A DNA stretch of 64,000 nt from UBA6912 sp963792895 (GCA_963792895.1 CAWBYA010000008.1:124001-188000); one strand, 5' to 3'; counted from the first letter of the stretch, positions 51,922 through 60,507 are shown. The notes: generated by a model not told the origin, from the sequence alone. Numbers and translations: made by a program.

Positions 51922-52783
51922 AGGTGGCCCTGAGGTGTCGGCGGGAGACGGCAGTGTATATCTGCGTCGTTGCGAGCTCTCGATGCCCCAGCAGCTCCTG
52001 AACACTGCGCAGGTCGGCCCCATTCTCGAGCAGGTGGGTGGCGAACGAGTGGCGCAGGGCGTGGGGGAAGGTCCCCAAGCGCCGCCGCACAACGCGCCGA
52101 ATGCCCCGGGCATCGAGCGAACCGCCCCTCACACCGACCCACAGCGCGGCACCTGTGTCGGGCGTGCTCAGCTCGGGGCGGCCCCGAGCGAGGTAGGCGT
52201 CGAGCGCTCTCCTGGCCGCACCGGCGAGCGGCACGTCGCGCTGGCGATCTCCCTTGCCGCTGATGCGAAGGAATGCCGCCTTCGGGACGTCGGCGAGTGT
52301 CAAGCTTGCGAGTTCGGACACGCGCAGCCCGGTCCCGTAGAGCACCTCGAGCAGCGCACGGTCGCGCAACGCCACAGGGTGGTTCCCATCGTCGATGGCA
52401 TCGAGCGCGGCGGCGACGGCGGCAGCGGGCAGCGCTTTCGGGAGCGTCTGCGGGCGCTTCGGCCGGGCGAGGGGGGCGGCCGGGTTCGCTGCGATCACGC
52501 TGTGAAGCACCGCGTCGTCGAGAAACGTGCGCACCACCGACGACTTCCGGGCGATCGATCGTGGTGCATAGTTGCGGGTCGAAAGCTGGGCGAGGTAGCG
52601 CCGCACGGTGCGGCGATCGATCTCTTTGGGCTCCGTCACTCCCAGCCGGGCGCAGAACGCAGCGAACTGAGCGAGATCAGAGCGATACGCCGCGACGGTG
52701 TGCGGGGAGAGCCGACGTTCGCCTGCGAGCCGGGTGAGGTAGGCCTCGACGGCGGTAGCGAGGTCCGGGGCGGGTGCTTCCAT
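51896..52783 (-). CDS. xerC: XerC/D-type tyrosine recombinase
   Basis: Resolves chromosome dimers at dif. The N-terminal SAM-like domain (YLTRLAGERRLSPHTVAAYR) is followed by the catalytic domain: Arg in GTGLRVSELASL, Lys in SGKGDRQRDVP, HALRHSFATHLLENGA (His, Arg), LGHRELATTQIYTAVS (His, Tyr). 295 residues. ATG 52783 or GTG 52798. Housekeeping rather than phage integrase, judging by position and length. Confidence 0.93.
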   Translation of the reverse strand: MEAPAPDLATAVEAYLTRLAGERRLSPHTVAAYRSDLAQFAAFCARLGVTEPKEIDRRTVRRYLAQLSTRNYAPRSIARKSSVVRTFLDDAVLHSVIAANPAAPLARPKRPQTLPKALPAAAVAAALDAIDDGNHPVALRDRALLEVLYGTGLRVSELASLTLADVPKAAFLRISGKGDRQRDVPLAGAARRALDAYLARGRPELSTPDTGAALWVGVRGGSLDARGIRRVVRRRLGTFPHALRHSFATHLLENGADLRSVQELLGHRELATTQIYTAVSRRHLRATYDRSHPRA

Positions 52784-52839
52784 CTGACGAATGGTCACCT
52801 CATGGCGCCGGTTCGTCAACGACCTCCGGACGCGCCGCC

Positions 52840-53925
52840 TCACGACCCCATCTGGGGAGGCAGCGAGTCGAGCACTTTCCTTGCCGGCGCGAGCTGGGGG
52901 AAGGCCCGTGCGGCGCGAGCCGCCAGCGCCTGCACCTCTGCGAGCGCATGGTGCGGCGAGGCCAGCGGGTGGAACGCAAACGGCGGCCCCGCATGGCCGC
53001 TGGAGCCCCCTCCCATGGGCTGCGACATGAGGAACCGGGCCAGTGGGCCCAGCACGTCCTTCATCACGGCATAGAGCCGTCCAACGACCTGCGGCTTGTC
53101 GGCCGGCTCCAATGGCTGGTACAGCTCGTCCATGGTGACGAGCAGCAAGCTGTAGGTTGCGTTCGAGAGAATCGCCACGTCCCGCAGCGGCTCGGACATG
53201 TCCTCGACGTTCGGATTCGCAACGACCGGCCACAGCTCGCCGACCGGCGTGGCACGATCGCGGAGGGCAACGAACTTGTGGTAGTGCGTCAGCTCTTGGT
53301 GGGAGGGGTCGGCCCACTGCTCGTCGGACAGCCCTTCGCCCTGGTGGATCACCGTCGAGAGGGACCGCCGCACCGAAGCCATGTCCGTGATGAGCTCGAG
53401 CCCGCCGCTGTCGGCGGCATCGAACTCGACGGGGGCGTAGTAGCTGGGGTCGGCGAATTGGCACTCCGGCCGGTTGTGCGCAAAGAGATCGTCTTCGGCG
53501 AAGCGCTCGAAGGCCAATTCGATGGCGTGATAGAACTGGCCTTGCGTCTCGTATGCGTCGTCCTCCGGCGGCGCTTCTCTTCCCTCCGGCCGCTCGATGA
53601 GGCAGAAGAGATCGAGCACCTCTCGCGACACCGCACGCAACTCGAGCACCACCGGCGGATCGTGGTGCGGCATCGGCATCGGATACGAGGGAACGAATGC
53701 GGGCTCGTAGAACCGCGGCTCGCCGCCGACGGCCACCAGCAGGTTGGCGGCGATCGCGCTGTGCAGCATCTCCTCCGCGGCGACGCTGATGATGAGCTTC
53801 GCGGCCGCTGAGTCGGGGTCGCATATCGAATAGGCCGCATAGAGATAGACGGGCACGAGGGACATCTCGACGCGCATCGCCCATTGCAGGTGCGTGCGCA
53901 ACTCGTCGATGGTGTCGATCGCCAT
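52840..53925 (-). CDS. Ferritin-like di-iron domain protein (VioB/iminophenyl-pyruvate dimer synthase-like domain)
   Basis: 361 residues. The four-helix ferritin-like core (Pfam PF12902-like) has a likely iron ligand Glu20 in RVEMSLVPVYLY, then Glu52xxHis55 in AAEEMLHSAIAAN, then more Glu and a second ExxH in HQELTHYHKFVAL near 230. The C-terminal half is helical and not recognised. Relatives include domains of violacein and rebeccamycin pathway enzymes, but no such cluster is here. ATG 53925 has AGGAGG five bases upstream. Lies in the same orientation between dprA and xerC, which are otherwise close neighbours. Confidence 0.75.
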   Translation of the reverse strand: MAIDTIDELRTHLQWAMRVEMSLVPVYLYAAYSICDPDSAAAKLIISVAAEEMLHSAIAANLLVAVGGEPRFYEPAFVPSYPMPMPHHDPPVVLELRAVSREVLDLFCLIERPEGREAPPEDDAYETQGQFYHAIELAFERFAEDDLFAHNRPECQFADPSYYAPVEFDAADSGGLELITDMASVRRSLSTVIHQGEGLSDEQWADPSHQELTHYHKFVALRDRATPVGELWPVVANPNVEDMSEPLRDVAILSNATYSLLLVTMDELYQPLEPADKPQVVGRLYAVMKDVLGPLARFLMSQPMGGGSSGHAGPPFAFHPLASPHHALAEVQALAARAARAFPQLAPARKVLDSLPPQMGS

Positions 53926-53959
53926 CGCATCCTCCTGCGGCCCATTCCTGGCAGAGAGA

Positions 53960-54859
53960 CTACCGAGTCTCACGCCGCGACCAAGGGCCGGTCTGGTTGG
54001 TTGTGTCGCACGCCAGCGGTGGCCCGAGGACGAGTGACAGCTCCTCGATGAGGTCGGCCGGGTCGAACACCGGGTGGGCGCCGTCGCGGATCAGCCTGTT
54101 GCACCCTTCCGAACTGGCACGGCGGACATCACCCGGCACCGCAAACACGGGTCGCCCGTGAGCAAGCGCATATCCCGCCGTGATGAGCGCTCCGCCCGTG
54201 ACCCCGGCCTCGACAACCACCACCGCCTGCGCCAAGCCCGAGATGATGCGATTCCGCGGAGGAAAGCGCCACCCTTCAGGCGGCGTGCCCGGCGGGTACT
54301 CACTGACGATCGCCCCACCGTCAGCCACCAAATCGCCCGCCAGCCCACGGTGTTCGGCCGGATACATCACGTCGATACCCGACCCCAATACCGCAACACC
54401 AACTCCCCCGGCCGCAACCACGCCGCGATGCGCCTGCCCATCGATGCCGCGAGCCAGACCCGACACGACACACCAACCTGCCTCAGCAATGGCAGCTCCG
54501 TACTCGAAGGCAAGCTGGCGCCCGTATGCCGTGCACCGCCGCGTCCCGACAACCGCAACCGTGGCCCGATCCGGCAACGCCCCCCGCACGAACAGCACCG
54601 GCGGCGCATCCGGCAGCTCACCCAAGGACACCGGATAGGCGCCATCGCCCCGCACGATCACCGCGACCCCCTGCGACGCGAGCTCCGCCCGCCTGACCCG
54701 CCCCGCCGGGCCAACGGCTGCCGCCACCCGCGGTGACACCTCGACAACACCCTCCTCGATCCGCCGCAACGTCCCCGCAACCCCGTACACGTCCACCAAC
54801 GACTTGACCCGCTCCGGATGCAGACCCGAGAACGCCAACCGCACCGACCCATCGCTCAC
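53960..54859 (-). CDS. dprA: DNA-processing protein A
   Basis: Loads RecA on incoming single-stranded DNA. The Rossmann-like core has VAVVGTRRCTAYGRQLAFEY, SGLARGIDGQAHRG, AVLGSGIDVMYPAEHR, SEYPPGTPPEGWRFPPRNRI and VVEAGVTGGALITAGYALA, the full Smf/DprA set. 299 residues. The start is GTG 54859 (GTGA overlap with comM). From about 54.1 kb its codons shift toward G- and T-ending ones (see findings). Confidence 0.95.
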   Translation of the reverse strand: MSDGSVRLAFSGLHPERVKSLVDVYGVAGTLRRIEEGVVEVSPRVAAAVGPAGRVRRAELASQGVAVIVRGDGAYPVSLGELPDAPPVLFVRGALPDRATVAVVGTRRCTAYGRQLAFEYGAAIAEAGWCVVSGLARGIDGQAHRGVVAAGGVGVAVLGSGIDVMYPAEHRGLAGDLVADGGAIVSEYPPGTPPEGWRFPPRNRIISGLAQAVVVVEAGVTGGALITAGYALAHGRPVFAVPGDVRRASSEGCNRLIRDGAHPVFDPADLIEELSLVLGPPLACDTTNQTGPWSRRETR

Positions 54860-56325
54860 AACTCACCCCGAAACGACAAGGCCTCTGCGACGTGCTGCTC
54901 ACCGATCACCCCAGACTCCTCCAGATCCGCCACCGTGACCGCCACTCGCCGAACCCGATCCCACCCCCGCGCCGTCAACGCCTCCCGACGCACCGACCGA
55001 GCCAGCAACAGCCGTGCCTCCTGGGTCCATGCCAACGCATCCAACGCCGGCCTCGTCAACCCGCGGTTGAGTGAACCCCTCGCAAGCTGACGCTTCCGCG
55101 CCGCCACCACACGCCGCCGCACCGCGTCACTCGACTCTGCAGGAGGACCACCCAACTCGTCTGGCCCCAGCCGCGGGACCTTCACCCGCAGATCGAACCG
55201 GTCGATCAGAGGACCAGAGAACCGACGCCGATACCGCTCCCTTCCCCGCTCCGTACACCGACACGCAACCAGCCAATCCCCCTCATACCCACACGGACAC
55301 GGATTCGTCGCGGCCACCAATTGGAACTCACACGGAAAGGACACCGACGCCCCCTTGCGAGCAACCACAACCCGCCCATCCTCCACCGGCTGGCGCAGGG
55401 CATCCAACAACGACACCGGGAACTCACCCAACTCGTCCAAGAACAACACACCGCGATGCGCCAGCGTGACCTCTCCTGGCACCGGTACGCCGCTCCCCCC
55501 TCCGATCAGCGCCGCAAGCGTCGCTGAATGGTGGGGAGCACGAAAGGGGGCGAGATCGGAGTGGACTGCGTCCCGACCGGCCGCCCCCCACGCCAACGCC
55601 ACCTCGAGCACCTCGTCGCTCTCGAGCGGCGGCAGCAACCCGGGAAGGCAACGCGCCAGCATGGTCTTGCCGGCACCTGGCGCGCCCGTCATGAGGAGGT
55701 GATGCCCGCCGGCCGCCGCAAGCTCGAGTGCTCGTCGAGCCTCGGGCTGACCCCTCACGTCGCTGATGTCGTGCCCGGTGACGTCGGCGATGTCGGGCAC
55801 CGCCAGCGCCCGGCCCGTCGGCGCTCCCAAGGCGCCGGCGACGGCCTCGGTGAGGTGATCGGCAGGAATGATGGACACCCGGTCGGCGACGGCCGAGGCT
55901 CCGGAGGATTGTGACGCGAGCACACACGGCAGCCCGAGTTCGGATGCAACGAGGGCAGCCCCAAGCGAGCCCACGACAGGGCGAACCCGGCCGTCGAGCG
56001 CCAGCTCCCCGAGGGCGACGACCCGGGTGACCGGATCGTCGACCTGGCCGGAGGCCACGAGCACACCGAGAGCGATGGGGAGGTCGTACGCAGACCCCGC
56101 TTTGGGCAGGTCGGCAGGCGACAGGTTCACGATGATGCTGCGGCTCGGGAACGTGTAGCGAGATGCGGCAATGGCAGCGCGGACCCGCTCCTTGGCCTCG
56201 CGCACCGACGCGTCCGGAAGGCCAACGATGATGAAACGGCTGCCCCCGCTGCCGATGTGGACTTCGACCCGGACCGGGCGAGGTTCGACACCGACGAGGG
56301 CGACGGAGGTGACTGAAGCGAACAT
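54856..56325 (-). CDS. comM: YifB/ComM-family Mg chelatase-like AAA ATPase
   Basis: Branch-migration helicase linked to natural transformation in some species. FIIVGLPDASVREAKERVRA, the Lon-like IIVNLSPADLPKAGSAYDLP, Walker A TGAPGAGKTMLARCLPGLLP, Walker B VLFLDELGEF, and AATNPCPCGYEGD with the zinc-like Cys cluster (CRCTERGRERYRRR). 489 residues from ATG 56325. TACGGT precedes the ATG by six bases. The 3' half belongs to the codon-shifted stretch. Confidence 0.94.
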   Translation of the reverse strand: MFASVTSVALVGVEPRPVRVEVHIGSGGSRFIIVGLPDASVREAKERVRAAIAASRYTFPSRSIIVNLSPADLPKAGSAYDLPIALGVLVASGQVDDPVTRVVALGELALDGRVRPVVGSLGAALVASELGLPCVLASQSSGASAVADRVSIIPADHLTEAVAGALGAPTGRALAVPDIADVTGHDISDVRGQPEARRALELAAAGGHHLLMTGAPGAGKTMLARCLPGLLPPLESDEVLEVALAWGAAGRDAVHSDLAPFRAPHHSATLAALIGGGSGVPVPGEVTLAHRGVLFLDELGEFPVSLLDALRQPVEDGRVVVARKGASVSFPCEFQLVAATNPCPCGYEGDWLVACRCTERGRERYRRRFSGPLIDRFDLRVKVPRLGPDELGGPPAESSDAVRRRVVAARKRQLARGSLNRGLTRPALDALAWTQEARLLLARSVRREALTARGWDRVRRVAVTVADLEESGVIGEQHVAEALSFRGEL

Positions 56326-56331
56326 GGCCAC

Positions 56332-56337
56332 ACCGTA
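56332..56337 (-). promoter_or_regulatory. -10 box TACGGT of comM
   Basis: TACGGT ends six bases before ATG 56325; leaderless pattern. Confidence 0.4.
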
Positions 56338-56383
56338 TGGTGCGGGTGCGACACGACACGATCCCAGGCATGGTCGTCACGTC

Positions 56384-56422
56384 GTGAGCGGCGACCCTCG
56401 AAACTCGAGGACCGCCGCTCAC
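56384..56422. terminator. Long hairpin between the repeat protein gene and comM
   Basis: GTGAGCGGCG and CGCCGCTCAC form a 10-bp outer stem; CCTCGA and TCGAGG form a 6-bp inner stem, separated by symmetric AC/AC internal loops, with loop AAC. Very stable; likely stops transcription from the upstream repeat gene. No U-run. Confidence 0.6.
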
Positions 56423-56466
56423 CCTGGCGTTATTCGATTCCGGTTGCGATCACCGGCGTCACCGGC

Positions 56467-57111
56467 TCACGACTCGTCGGGTGCTCCGAGTAGGTACACA
56501 TCCGGATTCTCGGCCACGATCACCGGCTGAGTCTCCGGCGGAATCACGGGCTGAAGGAGATCGGGAGGACCCGTCACCGGCTGAGTCTCCGGCGGAATCA
56601 CGGGCTGCAAGAGATCAGGAGGACCGGTGACCGGCTCGACATCACCCGCAACCGGCTCCACATCACCCGCAACCGGCTCAACATCACCCGCGACGCCGAC
56701 GACGGGATCGCCGGTCTCGGTGGGAGGCCCACCCGCCTGTATGGTCCGATAGGCCCGGATCACCTCGTTCACTGCGGCCCGCAGCGAGCCTTCACCCATG
56801 CCGTTGAGGAAGTTCTCCTGAAGCAGCGCGATCTCACCCGCAAACTCCTCGCCGAGAGGCTCGCCGAGCCTTCGAACGAGCCGGTCGATACGCGGCTGCA
56901 TCTTCTCGATGTGCGCTTCCAACCTCGCCGTCGGATCCATGGCTGCGGACCGCTCCTGCACGGCGCCCGCAGCCGCCTCGGCAGGGGCCTCAGCGGGGCG
57001 CTGGGTTCGCTCGCGCACCGCGCCTTCGCCGGCGTTGCGTTCGGTGCGGCGCGTTGCGCTGCGTTCTGCGTGGGCGCCCCAGTCGATCGGGGGTGTGCTT
57101 GCGACGTGCAT
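56467..57111 (-). CDS. Repeat-bearing hypothetical protein
   Basis: 214 residues. N-terminal half: charged, then a predicted coiled coil or helical bundle (MQPRIDRLVRRLGEPLGEEF, LLQENFLNGMGEGSLRAAV). C-terminal half: three heptads AGDVEPV and two copies of an 18-residue Pro-rich unit containing GPPDLLQPVIPPET, ending VYLLGAPDES. No signal or membrane segment. No family recognised. ATG 57111 has GGAAGG upstream. Lies at the left edge of the accessory insert. Confidence 0.6.
   Translation of the reverse strand: MHVASTPPIDWGAHAERSATRRTERNAGEGAVRERTQRPAEAPAEAAAGAVQERSAAMDPTARLEAHIEKMQPRIDRLVRRLGEPLGEEFAGEIALLQENFLNGMGEGSLRAAVNEVIRAYRTIQAGGPPTETGDPVVGVAGDVEPVAGDVEPVAGDVEPVTGPPDLLQPVIPPETQPVTGPPDLLQPVIPPETQPVIVAENPDVYLLGAPDES
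56521..56692. repeat. In-frame tandem repeats of the 56.5-kb gene
   Basis: Two 54-bp copies (56521-56574, 56575-56628) followed by three 21-bp copies (56630-56650, 56651-56671, 56672-56692). Copies differ by a few bases. Confidence 0.92.
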
Positions 57112-57327
57112 GGGGTGGATCCTTCCGCCTGTGGTGGATCACCAGTCGGCCACTGGGTCGTTCGGCTTAGAGGTCCAGCACACGAGCGAGCCTCACCCCG
57201 AGGCGGCTGCCCGGGAAGGGGGCCTGCCCCACACGGGCACGGGCAGCCGCTCGTGTTCTTACCCTGACGAGGCTCTCCAACGCTTTGCCGAGGGAATCAC
57301 CACGCAGCGGCGAGCGTTGGCTCCGGC

Positions 57328-57777
57328 ATGGGCACATTCACCGAGACGATCGCCATTCGGGCGTCCTTGCCACAGGTGTGGCAGACGCTTGCCGACATCG
57401 GCTCGATCCACGAATGGAATCCCGGCGTGGCCGCATCGCACATCGAGGGCGAAGCCGGCTCCGGCCTCGGCGCTCGCCGCCACTGCGACCTCGGTGGCAA
57501 CAACTACCTCAAGGAGTCGGTGGTGTCGCTGTCCGAGCACCAGCACATCACAATGCGCATCGACGAGACCAACCTTCCTTTCACCCACGCGGACATCAGA
57601 TTCGACCTCGACGCCGCCGGCACCCTGACCATCGTCTCGGTGACTCCGCTGTACGCGCTCAAGTACGGCGTCGTCGGCCGGTTGATCGATCGTGTTGCCG
57701 TCCGGCGCACCTACCGCAGAGGCATGGCCAATCTGCTCCGTGGGTTGAAGCAACACGTCGAGGCGGCCGCGGCGTAG
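57328..57777 (+). CDS. SRPBCC/START-like (polyketide cyclase or Coq10-type) protein
   Basis: 149 residues with a ligand-binding helix-grip fold: ETIAIRASLPQVWQTLADI, EWNPGVAASHIEG, GGNNYLKESVVSLSEHQHI, and the C-terminal helix with RRTYRRGMANLLRGLKQHV. Ligand unknown. ATG 57328 has no obvious ribosome-binding site. It lies ten bases ahead of the VOC gene on the same strand. Confidence 0.8.
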   Translation: MGTFTETIAIRASLPQVWQTLADIGSIHEWNPGVAASHIEGEAGSGLGARRHCDLGGNNYLKESVVSLSEHQHITMRIDETNLPFTHADIRFDLDAAGTLTIVSVTPLYALKYGVVGRLIDRVAVRRTYRRGMANLLRGLKQHVEAAAA

Positions 57778-57780
57778 CCT
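57775..57780 (+). promoter_or_regulatory. -10 box TAGCCT of the VOC gene
   Basis: TAGCCT overlaps the SRPBCC stop and ends seven bases before ATG 57788; leaderless pattern, so the VOC gene may have its own promoter. Confidence 0.4.
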
Positions 57781-57787
57781 GGGTCGC

Positions 57788-58228
57788 ATGTACATCGGAT
57801 TTCAAGTCACGTTCGACGCCGCAGATCCTGCCGCGCTCTCCCGTTTCTGGGCGCTCGCCCTCGACTACATCGAACAGCCGCCTCCGCCGGGCCACGAGAC
57901 GTGGGAGGACTTCGCCCGCACCGTGGGCATCCCCGAGGACGAGTGGGACGACCTCGCTGCGATCATCGACCCCAAGGAGGCCGGTCCGCGAATCCTCTTC
58001 CAGAAGGTCCCAGAAGGGAAGACGGCGAAGAACAGGGTCCACCTCGACGTGAACGCAGGAGGCGGTCACGCCACACCGCCCGAGCAGCGTCGAGTCGCGG
58101 TCGATGCCAAAGTGGCTGCGCTCGAGGCGGCGGGAGGCGCGCGTGGCGAGACCTTCGACCTCGCAGACCGCGGCGACTACTGGGTGGTCATGCAAGACCC
58201 CGAAGGCAACGAGTTCTGCGTCCAGTAG
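57788..58228 (+). CDS. VOC (glyoxalase/bleomycin resistance)-family protein
   Basis: 146 residues, the beta-alpha-beta-beta-beta fold: MYIGFQVTFDAADPAALSRF, then RILFQKVPEGKTAKNRVHLD with a metal-type His, and DPEGNEFCVQ with the metal-type Glu at the end. Typical of actinobacterial VOC proteins of unknown substrate. Pairs with the SRPBCC gene; converges with the halogenase-like gene. Confidence 0.85.
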   Translation: MYIGFQVTFDAADPAALSRFWALALDYIEQPPPPGHETWEDFARTVGIPEDEWDDLAAIIDPKEAGPRILFQKVPEGKTAKNRVHLDVNAGGGHATPPEQRRVAVDAKVAALEAAGGARGETFDLADRGDYWVVMQDPEGNEFCVQ

Positions 58229-58254
58229 CCGGCGGCTCCGGACGTCCGCTCCGG

Positions 58255-59526
58255 TCAGTCGATGGGGATGTCGGTGAGGTGGCCGGCCCACAGGTGACCG
58301 GGCGTGGACTCGACCTTGTGGATCACCTCGCGCATCGCATCGAGCACCGGCGCCTTCTCCCGGTCGTACACCTCGCCCTGGAGCAGCTGGAGGATCTGGA
58401 GACGGTGCTCCTTCGACGAGATGAAGTACGTGAAGAGGTGCATCAGCTTGTAGTAGAGCCGGATGAACTCGTACCAGATGCTGACGCCCGCCTTGACCCG
58501 ATCCTCGTACGGCTGGAGCGCAGCCTCGCTGCGATCGCCCGACTCGACGGCGCGAACCACCGCCTCTGCCGCGTACTTGGCCGACTCGGCGGCGATGGAG
58601 ATCCCTGACGAGAAGATCGGATCGACGAATCGTGCGGCATCGCCGACGAGCATCCAGCCGTTCCCGACGAATCTCCGCATCGCATAGCTGTAGTCGGCTT
58701 CGGTGTTGAAGTCGTCGAGCTGCTTGGCGTTCTCCATGGCCCTCGCCAGATCAGGAGCGGTGCCGACCTGCTCGTAGAACCACTCCTCCTTGCGCTGCCG
58801 TGACTCCTGGAACACCGACTTCTCGGTGACGACGCCGATCGAGGTGGTCTCGTCGTCGATCGGGATCTGCCACGCCCAGCCCCGCTCGACGGGGAGGAAG
58901 TAGATGTGGATGTAGTCCCGGGTCTTCGGGTCGTCGCTGCGGTGGACATTGTCGAAGTGGGCGGTGACCGCAAACTGGTTGAAGAGTGGGTCGTTGTCGC
59001 GCAGACGCCGCTGATTGCCGAGGATGGCCTTGCGCCCGCTGCAATCGAGCACGAAGTCGGCATACAGCTCGGTGGTGGCGCCTTCGATGTCGACGACGAC
59101 GCCCTTGGCGAAGTCGTTCTCGTCGAAGAGCACTTCCTTGACGCCGACGCCTTGGATCACCTTGGAGCCGAGATCGCGCGCATGCTGCAGCAGAAGGTGG
59201 TCGAAGGTCGCACGATCGACGTGATAGGTGTAGTCCTGGTTGACGCCTTCCTGCGGGAACTCGGCGAACTCGATGGCGAACTCACCGCGCCCCTGGGTGG
59301 GGTGCCACGCCGCACCGTATTTGCGGATGAAGCCTTGCTTCTCCATGATCGGAAGGAAGTCGAGCTCGTCGAAGATGCGGACCGTTGACGAGACGAGCGA
59401 CTCGCCGATGTGCGGTCGCGGGTGCATCGTCTTCTCGACGATGATGTTGCGTATCCCCGCCTTGGAGAGGTAACAGCCGAGGACTGAGCCCGCGGGTCCC
59501 CCACCAATGATGATCGCGTCAGCCAT
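58255..59526 (-). CDS. Flavin-dependent halogenase-like FAD monooxygenase
   Basis: 423 residues. FAD-binding GGGPAG at 8-13, HIGESLVSSTVR near 39, DCSGRKAILG near 161, and GDAARFVDPIFSSGISIA near 310. Residues 216-222 are GWAWQIP, the WxWxIP motif of flavin-dependent halogenases, and Lys69 in FIRKYGAAW lies where CmlS/CndH/PltA-type enzymes keep the catalytic Lys. So a phenol or carrier-bound substrate halogenase is possible; a non-halogenating relative (for example geranylgeranyl-reductase-like) is not excluded. ATG 59526 has AGGGGGA upstream. No biosynthetic partners adjoin. Confidence 0.75.
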   Translation of the reverse strand: MADAIIIGGGPAGSVLGCYLSKAGIRNIIVEKTMHPRPHIGESLVSSTVRIFDELDFLPIMEKQGFIRKYGAAWHPTQGRGEFAIEFAEFPQEGVNQDYTYHVDRATFDHLLLQHARDLGSKVIQGVGVKEVLFDENDFAKGVVVDIEGATTELYADFVLDCSGRKAILGNQRRLRDNDPLFNQFAVTAHFDNVHRSDDPKTRDYIHIYFLPVERGWAWQIPIDDETTSIGVVTEKSVFQESRQRKEEWFYEQVGTAPDLARAMENAKQLDDFNTEADYSYAMRRFVGNGWMLVGDAARFVDPIFSSGISIAAESAKYAAEAVVRAVESGDRSEAALQPYEDRVKAGVSIWYEFIRLYYKLMHLFTYFISSKEHRLQILQLLQGEVYDREKAPVLDAMREVIHKVESTPGHLWAGHLTDIPID

Positions 59527-59563
59527 GGATCGTTCCCCCTGATGTTCGATTTTGCCGCAGGCC

Positions 59564-59583
59564 GTACGCACCCAATGGCGTAC
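59564..59583. promoter_or_regulatory. Inverted repeat upstream of the halogenase-like gene
   Basis: GTACGC-N8-GCGTAC, perfect 6-bp arms, 38 bp before the ATG. Position and form suit a TetR- or MarR-type operator; no regulator gene is adjacent. Confidence 0.4.
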
Positions 59584-59720
59584 AGGTTCCCACACCACCT
59601 GCATTGCCGGCAGAGGTCACGATAGACGTGCTTCTTTGCCTCGGCAACGGTTCGGCATGGCCCGATCGACCCCTTTTCTTGCGAAGCCGACGCAGGAGAG
59701 TGCGCTCGGTCGCTACGCGA

Positions 59721-60500
59721 TCAGCGGCCTTCGAAGCGTGGTGGACGCTTGTCGGCGAACGCTGTCACGGCCTCTTGCAGGTCGGCCGAGCCGCCGAGGA
59801 CCGCTTGCGCCTGGCCCTCCATCTCTACCGCCTGCTCGAAGGTGAGGTCGAATGAGCGGTCCAGAGCCATCTTGATGAACCGATGGGCGAGGGGGGCACC
59901 GGCTGCCAGAGGCTCTGCAGCCTCGGCCACCGCGTCGTTGAGGCGTTCGACCGGTACCACCCGGCTGACAAGCCCGATGGCGAGCGCTTCGTCGGCTTCG
60001 ACGATGCGGCCGGTCAATGCCAGCTCCCGAGCCCTGGCAAGGCCGACGAGGCGCGGCAACAGCCACGACCCGCCGAAGTCGAGCGTCAAGCCTCGGCGCA
60101 CGAAGATCTCTGCAAACCTGGCTCGCTCCGTTGCGATCACGATGTCGCACCCGAGGGCGAGGTTCATGCCTGCCCCCACCGCCACGCCATCGACGGCGGC
60201 AATCGTCGGCTTCGGCAGCCGATGGAGGGCGAGCGCAGCCGACCCCGTGTGCGCCATGGCGTGAGCCGCAGCAGCGACCCCACGGTCGAGTCCGGACAAC
60301 GACGTCACGTCGGCACCCGAGCAGAACTCGCCGCCTGCACCGGTGACGACGAGCACGCGTGCGGCGGATTCCCCAAACTCGACGAACGCGGCAGCCAGCG
60401 TGTCCCAGCCGCCTGCCGGGATGGCGTTCTTCGTCCCGGGACGGTTGATCGTTATCCAGCGGACGGCACCGCGATCTTCGATGGAGAGGAGGTCGGACAT
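59721..60500 (-). CDS. Enoyl-CoA hydratase/isomerase family protein
   Basis: 259 residues, crotonase fold. NRPGTKNAIPAGGWDTLAAA, the oxyanion-hole EFCSGADVTSL and VAVGAGMNLALGCDIVIATE, then RFAEIFVRRGLTLDFGGSWL and ARELALTGRIVEADEALAIG. The acidic residues expected for hydration are not clearly both present, so isomerase or other crotonase chemistry is possible. ATG 60500 has TAGGCT seven bases upstream. Confidence 0.88.
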   Translation of the reverse strand: MSDLLSIEDRGAVRWITINRPGTKNAIPAGGWDTLAAAFVEFGESAARVLVVTGAGGEFCSGADVTSLSGLDRGVAAAAHAMAHTGSAALALHRLPKPTIAAVDGVAVGAGMNLALGCDIVIATERARFAEIFVRRGLTLDFGGSWLLPRLVGLARARELALTGRIVEADEALAIGLVSRVVPVERLNDAVAEAAEPLAAGAPLAHRFIKMALDRSFDLTFEQAVEMEGQAQAVLGGSADLQEAVTAFADKRPPRFEGR

Positions 60501-60507
60501 GCGCGGC

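Noticed and set aside
51896..52783. Phage or integron integrase
   Set aside because: Length, conserved position between dprA and the whiG-like gene, and lack of att-like repeats point to housekeeping XerC.
57328..60500. Secondary-metabolite cluster around the halogenase-like gene
   Set aside because: SRPBCC, VOC and enoyl-CoA hydratase genes are common alone; there is no synthase, carrier protein or transporter, and the genes differ in orientation.
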